The notes beneath the pieces are model-generated. The model did no database searches. It had not been told where the DNA came from and saw only the letters and a program-made list of their open reading frames with translations. A program made the translations under genes and the position numbers. Below, piece by piece: positions 1 to 8,708 of a stretch of DNA of 64,000 bases (the first letter of the stretch is position 1; each line of letters opens with the position of its first letter). Source of the DNA: Alphaproteobacteria bacterium (GTDB lineage Bacteria > Pseudomonadota > Alphaproteobacteria > Micropepsales > Micropepsaceae). The stretch covers positions 212,551 to 276,550 of the forward strand of contig WGNJ01000018.1 in NCBI GenBank assembly GCA_016124635.1, given 5' to 3'.

Positions 1-1056
1 GAGGCCCGTCCCTGAGGGCATGGCGGCCGTAATGGCGACGATCTTTGGGTCGACTTCAGCCTCGGCGATCAAGCTTTCAGCGAAGACCTTGGTGTAGCTC
101 GGCGCGTTCGAAGCACTCTTCTTCTGCGCGCCGGTGATGACGTCGAATTTGACGACGCCGTGATATTTGTCGGCCGAGTTCTCGGCAGGCGCGTAACCCT
201 TGCCCTTCTTCGTCACCACATGGACCAGGATCGGGCTGTCGATGTCGGCGTCGCGCACGTTCTCGAGCACCGGCAGAAGATGATCGAGGTTGTGACCGTC
301 GATCGGACCGACGTAGTAGAGGCCGAGTTCCTCGAACATCGTGCCCCCCATCCACATGCCCTTGGTGTATTCCTCGGCACGGCGGGCTTTGTCTTCGACA
401 AAGCGCGGCAGTTTCTTTGCCAATTGCTTGGCGAAGTTGCGCAAGGTCTGGTAGGCGGACGACGATACGACGCGCGAGAGATAAGCGCTCATGCCGCCGA
501 CCGGCGGGGCGATCGACATGTCGTTGTCGTTCAGGATGATGATGAAGCGCGAGCGCATCGTGCCGGCGTTGTTCATCGCCTCGTACGCCATGCCGGCCGA
601 CATCGCGCCATCGCCGATCACGCAGACGATGTTGCGCTTGTCGTGCGCGAGGTCGCGCGCCGCGGCCATGCCGAGGCCGGCCGAAATGGAGGTCGAGGAG
701 TGCGCCGCTCCGAACGGGTCGTATTCGCTTTCTGAGCGCCTGGTGAAGCCCGACAGCCCACCGCCCTGGCGCAGCGTGCGGATGCGATCGCGGCGGCCGG
801 TCAGTATCTTGTGCGGATAGGCTTGGTGGCCGACGTCCCAGATCAGGCGATCGTGGGGTGTCTTGAAAACGTGGTGCAATGCGACCGTTAGCTCGACAAC
901 GCCGAGGCCGGCACCCAGATGACCGCCGGTGTGCGAAACCGCGTCGATCGTCTCAGCCCGCAACTCGTCGGCAAGCTGCTTCAACTCCTCTCGCGAGAAG
1001 TTGCGCATGTCTGCGGGCACTTTGACTTTGTCGAGAAGCGGCGTGTTCGGGGCCAT
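1..1056 (-). CDS. dxs: 1-deoxy-D-xylulose-5-phosphate synthase, N-terminal part (cut by window edge)
   Basis: Thiamine-diphosphate enzyme that condenses pyruvate and glyceraldehyde 3-phosphate, the first step of the MEP isoprenoid pathway, in the cytosol. The frame is open from the ATG at 1056 to base 1, giving 352 of about 640 residues; the C-terminal half lies outside the window. Visible family landmarks are [12 protein letters not shown] and the [16 protein letters not shown] stretch near the N-terminus, the ThDP/Mg motif [16 protein letters not shown], and [11 protein letters not shown] at the edge. It is the last visible gene of xseB-ispA-dxs, 69 bases after ispA, so co-transcription is likely. 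Nothing suggests a frameshift. The family assignment is firm. Confidence 0.95.
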   Translation of the reverse strand, partial: MAPNTPLLDKVKVPADMRNFSREELKQLADELRAETIDAVSHTGGHLGAGLGVVELTVALHHVFKTPHDRLIWDVGHQAYPHKILTGRRDRIRTLRQGGGLSGFTRRSESEYDPFGAAHSSTSISAGLGMAAARDLAHDKRNIVCVIGDGAMSAGMAYEAMNNAGTMRSRFIIILNDNDMSIAPPVGGMSAYLSRVVSSSAYQTLRNFAKQLAKKLPRFVEDKARRAEEYTKGMWMGGTMFEELGLYYVGPIDGHNLDHLLPVLENVRDADIDSPILVHVVTKKGKGYAPAENSADKYHGVVKFDVITGAQKKSASNAPSYTKVFAESLIAEAEVDPKIVAITAAMPSGTGL

Positions 1057-1125
1057 GACGGATCGACTGAACGCTCTACTGATATAGGGATGCTAAAGCG
1101 CGCCTGCCGCGGTTTTCTGCGTCAT

Positions 1126-2025
1126 TTAAGCGCGTCGGCCGACAACCCACGCCGAGACTCCGCGCAAAAGGTCGGCTTTTTCGTCGAACAGTTCAAGGTG
1201 GGCGATGGCCTGGTTCGCCAGCAGTTGGGCCTGTGCCCGCGCACGCTCCGGCCCCATGATTGTGACGAACGTCGCCTTGCCCGCGATTCGATCCTTACGC
1301 GCGGCTTTACCCATTTGGCCGGGCTCGCCTTCGACGTCGAGCAGATCGTCGGCGATTTGGTAAGCAAGACCCACGTCCTGCGCAAAATTAAGCAAACTTT
1401 GGCGCACGGGGTGCGAAGCGCGCCCCATGATGGCGCCGGCCTCGCAGGAGAATGAAATCAACGCACCGGTCTTCGAGCGCTGAAGCCGCGTGATCTGACC
1501 GGCGTCGACCGGCTTGCCCTGGCTTTCGATATCGATCATCTGGCCGCCGACCATGCCGTGCCAGCCAGCGGCATGGGTGAAGCGGGACATCAGATCGCAA
1601 CGCACGTGCGGATCGGGGTGGGTGGCTGGGTCCGCAAGAACCGAAAAGGCCAGCGTGAGCAGCGCATCACCTGCCAAGATCGCCGTCGCTTCGTCGAATT
1701 GCTTGTGCGCGGACGGCTTGCCGCGGCGCATGTCGTCGTTGTCCATAGACGGCAGATCGTCATGGACAAGCGAATAAGCGTGAACAAGCTCGATCGCGGC
1801 CGCCACACGCGAAAGCGCCCTGCGGTCGACACTGAACAAACGGCCGCTTTGAAGCACCAGAAACGCGCGGAAGCGTTTGCCGCCGCCGAGCGTCGCATAG
1901 CGCATTGCCTCAATGAGACGTGCTTCGGCGCCGACCGGCGGCGGAAGCAACTCGTCCAGCACCTCTTCCATGAAGGCACCGGCTTCCTTCAGGGCAGGCT
2001 CGATCGGCGCCATCGCGCGGGTCAT
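1126..2025 (-). CDS. ispA: Farnesyl diphosphate synthase (polyprenyl synthetase family)
   Basis: Prenyltransferase of 299 residues that adds isopentenyl diphosphate to dimethylallyl/geranyl diphosphate, usually yielding C15 farnesyl diphosphate. The GGGKRFRAFL segment and the first aspartate-rich motif DDLPSMDNDD (DDxxxxD, the short-chain bacterial type) are intact. The second motif appears as DDLLDVEGEPGQMGK, followed by D-R-I-A-G-K-A-T-F. The gene sits between xseB (14 bases upstream) and dxs (downstream), the standard proteobacterial isoprenoid cluster, which supports IspA over a long-chain synthase. Product chain length is inferred from the family, not seen directly. Confidence 0.93.
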   Translation of the reverse strand: MTRAMAPIEPALKEAGAFMEEVLDELLPPPVGAEARLIEAMRYATLGGGKRFRAFLVLQSGRLFSVDRRALSRVAAAIELVHAYSLVHDDLPSMDNDDMRRGKPSAHKQFDEATAILAGDALLTLAFSVLADPATHPDPHVRCDLMSRFTHAAGWHGMVGGQMIDIESQGKPVDAGQITRLQRSKTGALISFSCEAGAIMGRASHPVRQSLLNFAQDVGLAYQIADDLLDVEGEPGQMGKAARKDRIAGKATFVTIMGPERARAQAQLLANQAIAHLELFDEKADLLRGVSAWVVGRRA

Positions 2026-2039
2026 CGGAGCAACCTCGT

Positions 2040-2297
2040 CTATTTCGGGTCGAGCGGCGCGGTGGTGACTTTGCCCGACGGCGCGACGACGATCTTTTCG
2101 ATGCGTTTCTCGGCGTCGCGAAGCTTCGCTTCGCAGTGGGCTTTGAGCGCAGTTCCGCGCTCGTAAATCTTGATCGAATCCTCGAGGTCGACTTGGCCCT
2201 TCTCCAGCTTTTGCACGATCTCTTCGAGCTGCTTCAGCGCATCCTCGAAGCTCAATGCCTTGATTTCCGCCACGAGGGCGTCGCTTTCCTTGGTCAT
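2040..2297 (-). CDS. xseB: Exodeoxyribonuclease VII small subunit
   Basis: Small helical subunit of exonuclease VII, which together with XseA degrades single-stranded DNA. The 85-residue protein has the family core [17 protein letters not shown], then [13 protein letters not shown] and a C-terminal coiled-coil-like [11 protein letters not shown]. Length is typical. The ATG at 2297 is preceded by a GGAG-like ribosome site (CTGGAGACC on the minus strand). It starts the xseB-ispA-dxs series; xseA is not in this window. The linkage of xseB with isoprenoid genes is common in proteobacteria and probably reflects shared transcription rather than shared function. Confidence 0.93.
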   Translation of the reverse strand: MTKESDALVAEIKALSFEDALKQLEEIVQKLEKGQVDLEDSIKIYERGTALKAHCEAKLRDAEKRIEKIVVAPSGKVTTAPLDPK

Positions 2298-2408
2298 AGG
2301 TCTCCAGAACCCAAGTCGTCAGCGCGCTCTATAGCGCTCTCGCGTGCTAAGGTCGAGCGTGGCGGCCGGTCGTTGGCCGCACGGCATGCGCCAGGTCGGG
2401 GCCAAACC

Positions 2409-3281
2409 ATGAGCAGCGAAAGCACATTCCAGTTCGAAGGACGGGACGGAACGCCCATCACCGCCTATCGGTGGACGTCGGCCGACCCGGTGCGCGGGGT
2501 TCTGCAAGTCGCACACGGCATGGGCGAGCATGCGCTGCGCTATCTCGAGCCACTCAAGCCCCTGCGCGATGCCGGCATCACCATTTACGCCAACGATCAT
2601 CGCGGGCATGGGCAAACTGCTCCCAACGAGGCGGCACTCGGCGATTTCGGGCTCGGTGGCTTTGGCGCTGTGGTCGACGATATGGCCGTCCTTGCCAAAA
2701 CCGCACGGCACGAGAATCCGGACAAGAAGCTGATCCTGCTCGGACACTCGATGGGCTCGTTTGCGGCGCAGATCTTTGTGCTCAAGCACAGCAAGCTCAT
2801 CGACGGGCTGGTGCTTTCGAAATCGGCAGCGCTCGATCTGTTGCCTGTATCGAGCGACCCGAAGGGGGCCTCGCTCGAGGCCTACAACGCGCCGTTCGAA
2901 CCGGCTCGAACCCCGTTCGATTGGCTCAGCCGCGATCCGAGCGAGGTCGACAAATACATCGCCGATCCGCTTTGCGGCTTCACCGTGACGCCGGCGTCGA
3001 TGCAATCGATCTTCACGGCCGCCGCGCAGCTCACCGCACCCGGCGCGCTCAAACAGATCCGGCCCGATTTGCCGATCTACATCTTCTCCGGCGACAAGGA
3101 TCCTCTGAACGGCGGGCTTGCGTGGCTGAAGCCGCTGGTCGACCGCTACCGCGAGGCAGGGATCGCGGACGTGACCTACGATTTCTACAAAGACGGAAGG
3201 CACGAGATGCTGAACGAAACGAACCGCTCGGAAGTCGTCGCCAAGCTCAAAGCCTGGATCGACCGCATTATCGGCAACTGA
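2409..3281 (+). CDS. Alpha/beta hydrolase, monoacylglycerol-lipase type
   Basis: Predicted serine hydrolase of 290 residues with the lysophospholipase/monoglyceride-lipase fold. The nucleophile elbow is GHSMGS (Ser about 114). An oxyanion-region HGMGEHALRY lies near residue 36, a DHRGHG motif near 63, the acid is probably the Asp of SGDKDPLNGG, and the catalytic His lies in KDGRHEMLNE near the C-terminus. No signal peptide, so probably cytosolic. The frame extends upstream, but the ATG at 2409 matches where homology begins. The gene is co-oriented with the P450 51 bases downstream and divergent from xseB, so hydrolase and P450 may form one unit. Substrate is unknown; acyl-glycerol or another ester is a family-level guess. 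Confidence 0.85.
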   Translation: MSSESTFQFEGRDGTPITAYRWTSADPVRGVLQVAHGMGEHALRYLEPLKPLRDAGITIYANDHRGHGQTAPNEAALGDFGLGGFGAVVDDMAVLAKTARHENPDKKLILLGHSMGSFAAQIFVLKHSKLIDGLVLSKSAALDLLPVSSDPKGASLEAYNAPFEPARTPFDWLSRDPSEVDKYIADPLCGFTVTPASMQSIFTAAAQLTAPGALKQIRPDLPIYIFSGDKDPLNGGLAWLKPLVDRYREAGIADVTYDFYKDGRHEMLNETNRSEVVAKLKAWIDRIIGN

Positions 3282-3332
3282 CGAAGAACGTGGCGCCGGC
3301 GTACACTGGCGCAGCATCGCGAGGACCTTCCT

Positions 3333-4562
3333 ATGGCAGCCTCATCCGATTTGCCCACTGGCTTGCAACTCACCGAGCTCGATCCGGGGTTTCGAGCAGA
3401 CCCGCATCCTTTGCTCAAGCGCTTGCGCGCCGAAGCGCCGATGCATTGGGACCCCGTCTTCGGCGCCTATTTCATGACGCGCTACAACGACATTCGCGCC
3501 GTCGTGACGGACCGCGGGCTGCTTCGCGATTCCGACAAGGCCGAAGAAGGCGCGCACTTTGCAAAATTGTTGCAGACGCGACCGCCGGGGAGCCCGCAAG
3601 ACGACAATTCGCGGTTCATCCTGTTCATGGACGATCCCGACCACACGCGTGTGCGAACCCCGCTGGCGAAGGCGCTCTATGCGCGCGTTGCGAAAGCGCG
3701 CGGCGAGGTCGAGGCCGTCGTAGATCGTGTCCTCGACCGGCTCGACCGCAAAAGCGAGTTCGACGCGATCTCGGAGATCGCGGTGCCGGTGCCGGTGCTC
3801 GTGATCGCACGCTTGCTCGGCGTCGACGAGGCGCGCGAGGAGGAGTTTCGCGCCTGGTCGGAAGGCTTGATCCTCAGCCTGCATCCGATGCGCACGCCCG
3901 AGCAGACCGAAGCATGGGGTCAGGCAACAAGTGCCGTGAACGACTACTTTGCGGCCGAGATCGCGGAGCGCCGGCGCGCGCCGCGCGACGATCTGATCAG
4001 CGACATCCTGGCGGCGCAGGAGCGCGGCACCGAACTCACGGACGAGGAAATCCGCGGGCATTGCGTCGGATTTCTCGTGGCCGGCAACATGACGACGAGC
4101 GACCTCATCGGCAACGGCATCCTGGCGTTGCTGCAGCATCCGTCGGAGCTGGCAAAGCTGCGCGCGAAGCCCGAGTTGATCGGCAAGGCGGTCGAAGAAA
4201 TCTTGCGCTACGAGCCGCCCGTCGGACAGACCGCGCGCATCGCCGATCGCGAGATGAGCGCCGGCGGCTGCCCCGTGCACAAGGGTCAGATGATGATCAC
4301 GTCGATCCCGGCCGCGAACCGCGACCCCGCGGCCTACAGCGACCCCGATTGCTTCGACATCACGCGCGAGACGCAACCGCACGTTTCATTCGGCGGCGGC
4401 CAGCACATCTGCATCGGCGCTCCCTTGGCGCGGCTCGAGGCGCAAGTGACGCTGACGAAGCTGCTGCAGCGGTATCCGAATTTGAAGCTGGTGCAGGACG
4501 ACATCCGCTGGAAGAACACGCCGTTCTTCCACGGGCTCGAAGAATTGCGCGTGCGGGCTTAG
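3333..4562 (+). CDS. Cytochrome P450
   Basis: Soluble bacterial class I-type cytochrome P450, 409 residues, a monooxygenase that would need a ferredoxin and reductase; neither is adjacent. The heme loop FGGGQHICIG gives the thiolate ligand Cys360, followed by APLARLE. The K-helix ExxR motif is EEILRYEPP. The I-helix reads AGNMTT (residues 250-255): the two Thr are present, but the usual acidic residue before them is Met253. The family has many substrates and nothing here fixes this one. It follows the alpha/beta hydrolase with a 51-base gap, and the pair interrupts the minus-strand genes on both sides. No membrane anchor is seen. Confidence 0.93.
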   Translation: MAASSDLPTGLQLTELDPGFRADPHPLLKRLRAEAPMHWDPVFGAYFMTRYNDIRAVVTDRGLLRDSDKAEEGAHFAKLLQTRPPGSPQDDNSRFILFMDDPDHTRVRTPLAKALYARVAKARGEVEAVVDRVLDRLDRKSEFDAISEIAVPVPVLVIARLLGVDEAREEEFRAWSEGLILSLHPMRTPEQTEAWGQATSAVNDYFAAEIAERRRAPRDDLISDILAAQERGTELTDEEIRGHCVGFLVAGNMTTSDLIGNGILALLQHPSELAKLRAKPELIGKAVEEILRYEPPVGQTARIADREMSAGGCPVHKGQMMITSIPAANRDPAAYSDPDCFDITRETQPHVSFGGGQHICIGAPLARLEAQVTLTKLLQRYPNLKLVQDDIRWKNTPFFHGLEELRVRA

Positions 4563-4578
4563 TCGGCGCGCGGCCGGT

Positions 4579-5508
4579 TCAAGCGGCCATCAACGCTTTC
4601 ACGTGTGCGGCGGCGGATGAGGCCAACGCGTTCAGGTCGTAACCGCCCTCGAGCGTCGAGACGACACGCGAATTGCAGCGCACTTTGGCGACGCCGCATA
4701 CCTTTTCGGTCGCCCAGGTGTAATCCGCTTCGGTCAGATTCAGATTGGCCAGGGGATCGCGGCGATGGGCGTCGAAACCCGCCGAGATAAAAATGAACTC
4801 GGGGCGGAAAGCATCGAGCGCGGGAAGAACCTTGCCTTCCCAGGCTAGGCGGAATTCGGTGCCGCCACTGCCCGGATCGAGCGGCACGTTCATGATGTTG
4901 TGCGCCCTGCCCTGCTCCTGTGGACGGCCGGTGCCGGGATAAAGCGGCATCTGGTGGCTCGATGCGAAGAACAGATTCTCGTCCTCGGCGAACATTACTT
5001 GCGTGCCGTTGCCGTGGTGTACGTCAAAGTCAACGACCGCAAGCCGCTTCAAACGGTGGTGCTGGCGGGCATGCAGCGCGCCGATCGCGACGTTATTGAA
5101 CAGGCAAAAACCCATCGCCTTCGTGGGCTCGGCGTGATGACCCGGCGGCCTCACCGCGCAGAACGCATTCTTCGCGCCGCCCGACATCACGAGATCGACG
5201 GCCTCGACCAGCGCGCCGGCGGCACGTAGCGCCGCTTCACCCGATCCCGGCGAGACGTGCGTGTCGGGATCGAGAGATGCGTAGCCGCGCTCAGGTACCG
5301 CGCGCATCACCGCCGAAATGTAAAAGCCCGGATGGACGCGTGCGATCTCTTCCTCGGTCGCCGCGCGGGCTTGTTGGCGCGCCAGATATTGAAAATCCTC
5401 CGCCTCAAGTGCGTGCAGAACGGCGCGCAAGCGGTCGGACGACTCCGGATGACCCGGCGGCGTTTCGTGATACAAGCAGGCCGAGTGGGTGAAGAGTGCT
5501 GTCGTCAT
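4579..5508 (-). CDS. Histone deacetylase-family (HDAC-like) amidohydrolase
   Basis: Zinc-dependent deacetylase-fold protein of 309 residues, related to AcuC, acetylpolyamine amidohydrolases and class II HDACs. Visible catalytic elements: RPPGHHAEP with the His pair near 124-125, GFCLFNNVAIGA, and the zinc-binding VDFDVHHGNGTQ with Asp162 and His164. A further GFDAH supplies the third metal Asp. Bacterial members deacetylate polyamines, small molecules or proteins; the substrate cannot be told. In many alphaproteobacteria this gene lies directly upstream of xseB; here two plus-strand genes intervene, which is the notable context. The end converges with the P450, leaving only 16 bases between stops. 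Confidence 0.92.
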   Translation of the reverse strand: MTTALFTHSACLYHETPPGHPESSDRLRAVLHALEAEDFQYLARQQARAATEEEIARVHPGFYISAVMRAVPERGYASLDPDTHVSPGSGEAALRAAGALVEAVDLVMSGGAKNAFCAVRPPGHHAEPTKAMGFCLFNNVAIGALHARQHHRLKRLAVVDFDVHHGNGTQVMFAEDENLFFASSHQMPLYPGTGRPQEQGRAHNIMNVPLDPGSGGTEFRLAWEGKVLPALDAFRPEFIFISAGFDAHRRDPLANLNLTEADYTWATEKVCGVAKVRCNSRVVSTLEGGYDLNALASSAAAHVKALMAA

Positions 5509-5567
5509 CGCGGTAGTGTGCCCGCACCGGCGCTAAGGCCGCAAGCCGCAATCTACGAAAGTCGCGA

Positions 5568-6548
5568 ATGGGCGAGGACGTCGAACAAGGCCTGGTCTAT
5601 GCCTACTTGCTGGACGGCAAAGGCGGCGGCCGCGAAATCGGTTGGAACGAGGTGCGCGATTGGACGCCGGACGCGGGCGTCATCTGGATCCATCTCAACC
5701 GTACCAAGGAAGACGCCGAGCGCTACTTGCGGCACGAATCCGGTCTCGACGACATCGCGGTTGAGGCCCTGCTCGCTCCGGACACGCGGCCGCGCACGGC
5801 GGCGCAAGGGCCAGGGCTCATCGTCAATCTGCGCGGCATCAATTTCAACCCGGGCGCCGATCCGGAAGACATGATCTCGCTGCGCGCTTGGATCCAAAAG
5901 AAGCGGATCATCACGTCGCGCGCGCGGCGGCTGATGGCGGTCGAAGATTTTCGAGAACGGATCATCCGCGGCACGGGGCCGAAGGACGAGATCGACTGCC
6001 TCTTCGAGCTGGCGAAAGTGATGCTCATCCGCGTGGGGCACGTGGTCGAAGAGCTGTCGGACAAGGTCGACGAGCTTGAGGATCAGGTCGTCTCAGGAGA
6101 CACGCGCAAGATCCGCGACGAGCTCTCGAATTCGCGCAAGCGCGCGATCGCGATCCGCCGCCATCTGGCGCCGCAGCGCGAGGCCTTGGCGCGCCTGCAA
6201 GCTGAAAAACACGAGATGCTCGACGCGATCGACGCGGCGCATTTTCGCGAGCTTGCCGATCAATCGGCCCGCTATGTCGAAGAGCTCGACAGCGTGCGCG
6301 AGCGCGCGACGGTCGTTCAGGATGAGATGCTGAACCGGCTCGCCGAGCGGCAGAACCGCAACTCCTACGTGCTGACCGTTGTCGCAGCTATCATGCTGCC
6401 GTTGAGTTTCATCACGTCGTTGTTCAGCGTGAGCATTCCTGGAATTCCGTTGACCAGCGACCCGAACGCATTTTGGCTCCTGCTCATTTTGCTCGGCATC
6501 ATCGTCGTGGTTGAACTAATCGTATTCCGGCTGACGCGTTGGTTGTGA
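5568..6548 (+). CDS. CorA/ZntB-family divalent cation transporter
   Basis: Inner-membrane protein of 326 residues with the CorA plan: a soluble N-terminal domain, a long helical stalk (about residues 140-255, with RKRAIAIRRHLAPQREAL), and two C-terminal membrane helices (about YVLTVVAAIMLPLSFITSLF and FWLLLILLGIIVVVELIVF). By architecture it resembles ZntB, a zinc/proton transporter, more than classical CorA. The loop between the helices, normally GMN in CorA or GxN in ZntB, reads SVS in LFSVSIPGIP, so the ion-selecting signature is absent. Activity or specificity may differ. It is followed by the PLP enzyme gene 7 bases later, so the two are probably co-transcribed. Confidence 0.85.
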   Translation: MGEDVEQGLVYAYLLDGKGGGREIGWNEVRDWTPDAGVIWIHLNRTKEDAERYLRHESGLDDIAVEALLAPDTRPRTAAQGPGLIVNLRGINFNPGADPEDMISLRAWIQKKRIITSRARRLMAVEDFRERIIRGTGPKDEIDCLFELAKVMLIRVGHVVEELSDKVDELEDQVVSGDTRKIRDELSNSRKRAIAIRRHLAPQREALARLQAEKHEMLDAIDAAHFRELADQSARYVEELDSVRERATVVQDEMLNRLAERQNRNSYVLTVVAAIMLPLSFITSLFSVSIPGIPLTSDPNAFWLLLILLGIIVVVELIVFRLTRWL

Positions 6549-6555
6549 GACGGCG

Positions 6556-7557
6556 ATGGATTTGAATCAGTTCCCGCGAGTTGCACTCGGCCATTGGCCG
6601 ACCCCACTCGAGCCGATGGATCGGCTGAGGACGCATTTGGGAAGCGGCTGTCCGAAGCTCTACGTTAAGCGTGACGATTGCACCGGGCTTGCGACCGGCG
6701 GCAACAAAACGCGCAAGCTCGAATTCCTGATGGGCGAGGCGCTCGCCGAGCGCGCAGACATCGTCATCACGTTCGGCGCCGTGCAGTCGAACCACTGCCG
6801 GCAGACCGCGGCGGCGGCGGCGAAGCTCGGCCTCGAGTGCGATCTCATCCTGCTCGACATGGTGCACGGGCGCGGGCCGTCCTACCCGACGTCGGGAAAC
6901 GTGCTCCTCGACAAGCTGCTGGGCGCGCGTCTGCACCAGACCTCGCCGTCGTCCGCGCAGGTCAAGCTGCAGGAGTTGCTCAATCGTTACGAGATGGCGG
7001 GGCGCCGGCCCTACGTGGTGCCGCTCGGCGGCTCGAACGCGACAGGATCGCTCGGCTATGTCGCCGCCTATCGCGAGCTCGGCCAACAATGTGCCGATCA
7101 AGCGATCACCGTCAGCACGATCGTCCACGCGGTGTCGAGTGGCGGAACGCAGGCGGGGCTCGTTGCCGGCGCCGCGTTCTACGATCACCGCACGCGCATC
7201 TTGGGGATCAACGTCTCACGGCCCGACGGCACGGGCAGTGCCGAGAACGTCCGCGAGATCGCGCGCGACGTGCTTGAGCGGCTCGACGGCGTGCCGCCCG
7301 GGCTCGACAGGCGGGTCGAGGTGGTCGACGGCTATTTGGGCCCGGGCTACGGCGTTCCGACCGAGGGGACGCGCGAGGCGCTCAGCTTGGCTGCAAGGTA
7401 CGAAGGGCTGATCCTGGATCCGGTTTATTCGGGTAAAGCGTTCGCCGGGCTGATCGCGATGATCCGCGAAGAGAAATTCAACGCCGACGAAACGGTGGTC
7501 TTTCTCCACACGGGTGGCAACGCCGTGCTGCCTGCTTACGTGGACGAGATCGCTTGA
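6556..7557 (+). CDS. D-cysteine desulfhydrase / L-cysteate sulfo-lyase family PLP enzyme
   Basis: Fold-type II PLP enzyme of 333 residues in the ACC deaminase/DcyD/CuyA group. The segment KRDDCTGLATGGNKTRKLEF contains the PLP lysine of the N-K-T-R-K motif, followed by FGAVQSNHCRQTAAAAAKLG; the phosphate-binding region includes SSGGTQAGL, and the C-terminus has FLHTGGNAVLP. Family members eliminate H2S from D-cysteine or sulfite from L-cysteate, both giving pyruvate and ammonia; the sequence does not separate these. True ACC deaminase is less likely because the surrounding sequence matches DcyD/CuyA better. The ATG follows a GAGACGG ribosome-binding-like site and lies 7 bases after the transporter gene. 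Confidence 0.85.
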   Translation: MDLNQFPRVALGHWPTPLEPMDRLRTHLGSGCPKLYVKRDDCTGLATGGNKTRKLEFLMGEALAERADIVITFGAVQSNHCRQTAAAAAKLGLECDLILLDMVHGRGPSYPTSGNVLLDKLLGARLHQTSPSSAQVKLQELLNRYEMAGRRPYVVPLGGSNATGSLGYVAAYRELGQQCADQAITVSTIVHAVSSGGTQAGLVAGAAFYDHRTRILGINVSRPDGTGSAENVREIARDVLERLDGVPPGLDRRVEVVDGYLGPGYGVPTEGTREALSLAARYEGLILDPVYSGKAFAGLIAMIREEKFNADETVVFLHTGGNAVLPAYVDEIA

Positions 7558-7567
7558 AACGCGAAGC

Positions 7568-7846
7568 CTAATGCACGGCGACGCCGAGGATCTCGAGCGC
7601 TTTCGTGTATTCGTCGACGCCGTCGCTGCGGCGCGACGCACTATCCCTGGAACAATCTCGCGCGCCGGCCTTCGCCCAGGCTTTCGCACGGCCCAGATCG
7701 GGGCTCGATCCATTCGCCGCCTCTGCTGCGTCCCATTGCGCGCTCAGAGATTTGCATCGCGCGGCGGCGTCTGCCGCCTGCCCAGCTAGCGCTCCGATGG
7801 CAAGCGCAAGCGCGCTCGCAGCGATGACGATGGTTGTGTTGCGCAT
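7568..7846 (-). CDS. Small secreted protein of unknown function
   Basis: A 92-residue protein with a clear Sec signal peptide: MRNTTIVIAASALALAIGAL followed by a small-residue cleavage region (A-G-Q-A-A-D-A-A-A). The mature part is short, with two Cys (near C-K-S-L-S and A-R-D-C-S), which could form a disulfide in the periplasm. The sequence WDAAEAANGSSPDLGRAKAW has no family recognised here. It converges with the PLP enzyme gene 10 bases away. No operon partner is evident. The gene call rests on the signal peptide and on codon use like its neighbours. Confidence 0.6.
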   Translation of the reverse strand: MRNTTIVIAASALALAIGALAGQAADAAARCKSLSAQWDAAEAANGSSPDLGRAKAWAKAGARDCSRDSASRRSDGVDEYTKALEILGVAVH

Positions 7847-7948
7847 CCGGCCGTTCCCATGTGCTTCGATCAGCGAGATAGAGTGTCAACCTCGCACACC
7901 CCTCGCAGATTCATAAAGGGAAATTCAGGGAACTCGCAGAGGCGCGAC

Positions 7949-8551
7949 CTATGGAAGCGCGATCGTGGCCCACGTCGCCGCGTCGTGGCCGTCTGAATCG
8001 GCCGGATATACCAGATCCGGTTTTTCTTGCGCCAAGTCATGCACCTCGACGCGCAAGCGCCACTCTTTCCCTGAAAACTGCGACCGCGAGATCAAGAACT
8101 CCTGACCGTCATAGGGCTTCACCTGTTTGGCCAAAGGTTGCGTCGGATCGGCGTTGTGTCTGAATTCGATCACGTTCGCAAGCCAGTTGGCATTGTTGTA
8201 AGGCACGAACGCGGGATCGGCATCGGTCCAGCTTGCGCCGATCAGCTTACGCTCCGACGTCTCCTTCTCCGCATGCAGGTTCCAGATTTGACCGTCGGCC
8301 GCCGCGAGATAAAGGTCGGTGTATTGCGGTCCGCGCGCTGCATTCTTCACCGCGATCGCAATCTGATCGTCGTTCGCCTTGATATAGAGCGCGACGCCGC
8401 CGCCTAGCGACACGCGCGTCGCGTCGGACCACTCAGTGCCGAAGATGCGCCCGTCCGTCACGATCTCGGAGGTGCTGGTCGCCGGGACCTTCACTGTGCC
8501 GCTTGCCGCCGCCGCCAGAACCAATGCGACCGCGCTCACCAACACGTTCAT
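7949..8551 (-). CDS. Secreted protein with DOMON/CBM9-like beta-sandwich (tentative)
   Basis: A 200-residue exported protein; MNVLVSAVALVLAAAASG is a signal peptide. The mature region has the pattern DGRIFGTEWSDATRV, ALYIKANDDQIAIAVKN, YTDLYLAA and ends with a repeat of hydrophobic strands. This order (a D-G-x-x-x-x-x-E-W opening, then a strand with acidic and small residues) resembles CBM9/DOMON-like beta-sandwich domains that bind sugars or heme, but no ligand residue can be assigned. It stands alone between another small secreted gene and the formate dehydrogenase operon. The fold is inference; secretion is well supported. Confidence 0.65.
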   Translation of the reverse strand: MNVLVSAVALVLAAAASGTVKVPATSTSEIVTDGRIFGTEWSDATRVSLGGGVALYIKANDDQIAIAVKNAARGPQYTDLYLAAADGQIWNLHAEKETSERKLIGASWTDADPAFVPYNNANWLANVIEFRHNADPTQPLAKQVKPYDGQEFLISRSQFSGKEWRLRVEVHDLAQEKPDLVYPADSDGHDAATWATIALP

Positions 8552-8708
8552 GATGCCCTCCCCTACCTCGCCGCCTTAAGACTGACGGGTGCAGGCGGAG
8601 TATCGGGGACGAAGAAGTCGGGCATCAAGTCTTTCGTCGGTCGACGCGGTGCTTTCGCGGGGAAGCCGCTGTTTGCCGCCGCGATTTTGTCGCGGCCCGG
8701 CCAAGCCA

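Noticed and set aside
2471..4642. A 723-codon open frame covering the hydrolase and P450 genes in another phase
   Set aside because: It is Arg-rich, lacks any motif, and the two true genes in other frames are complete.
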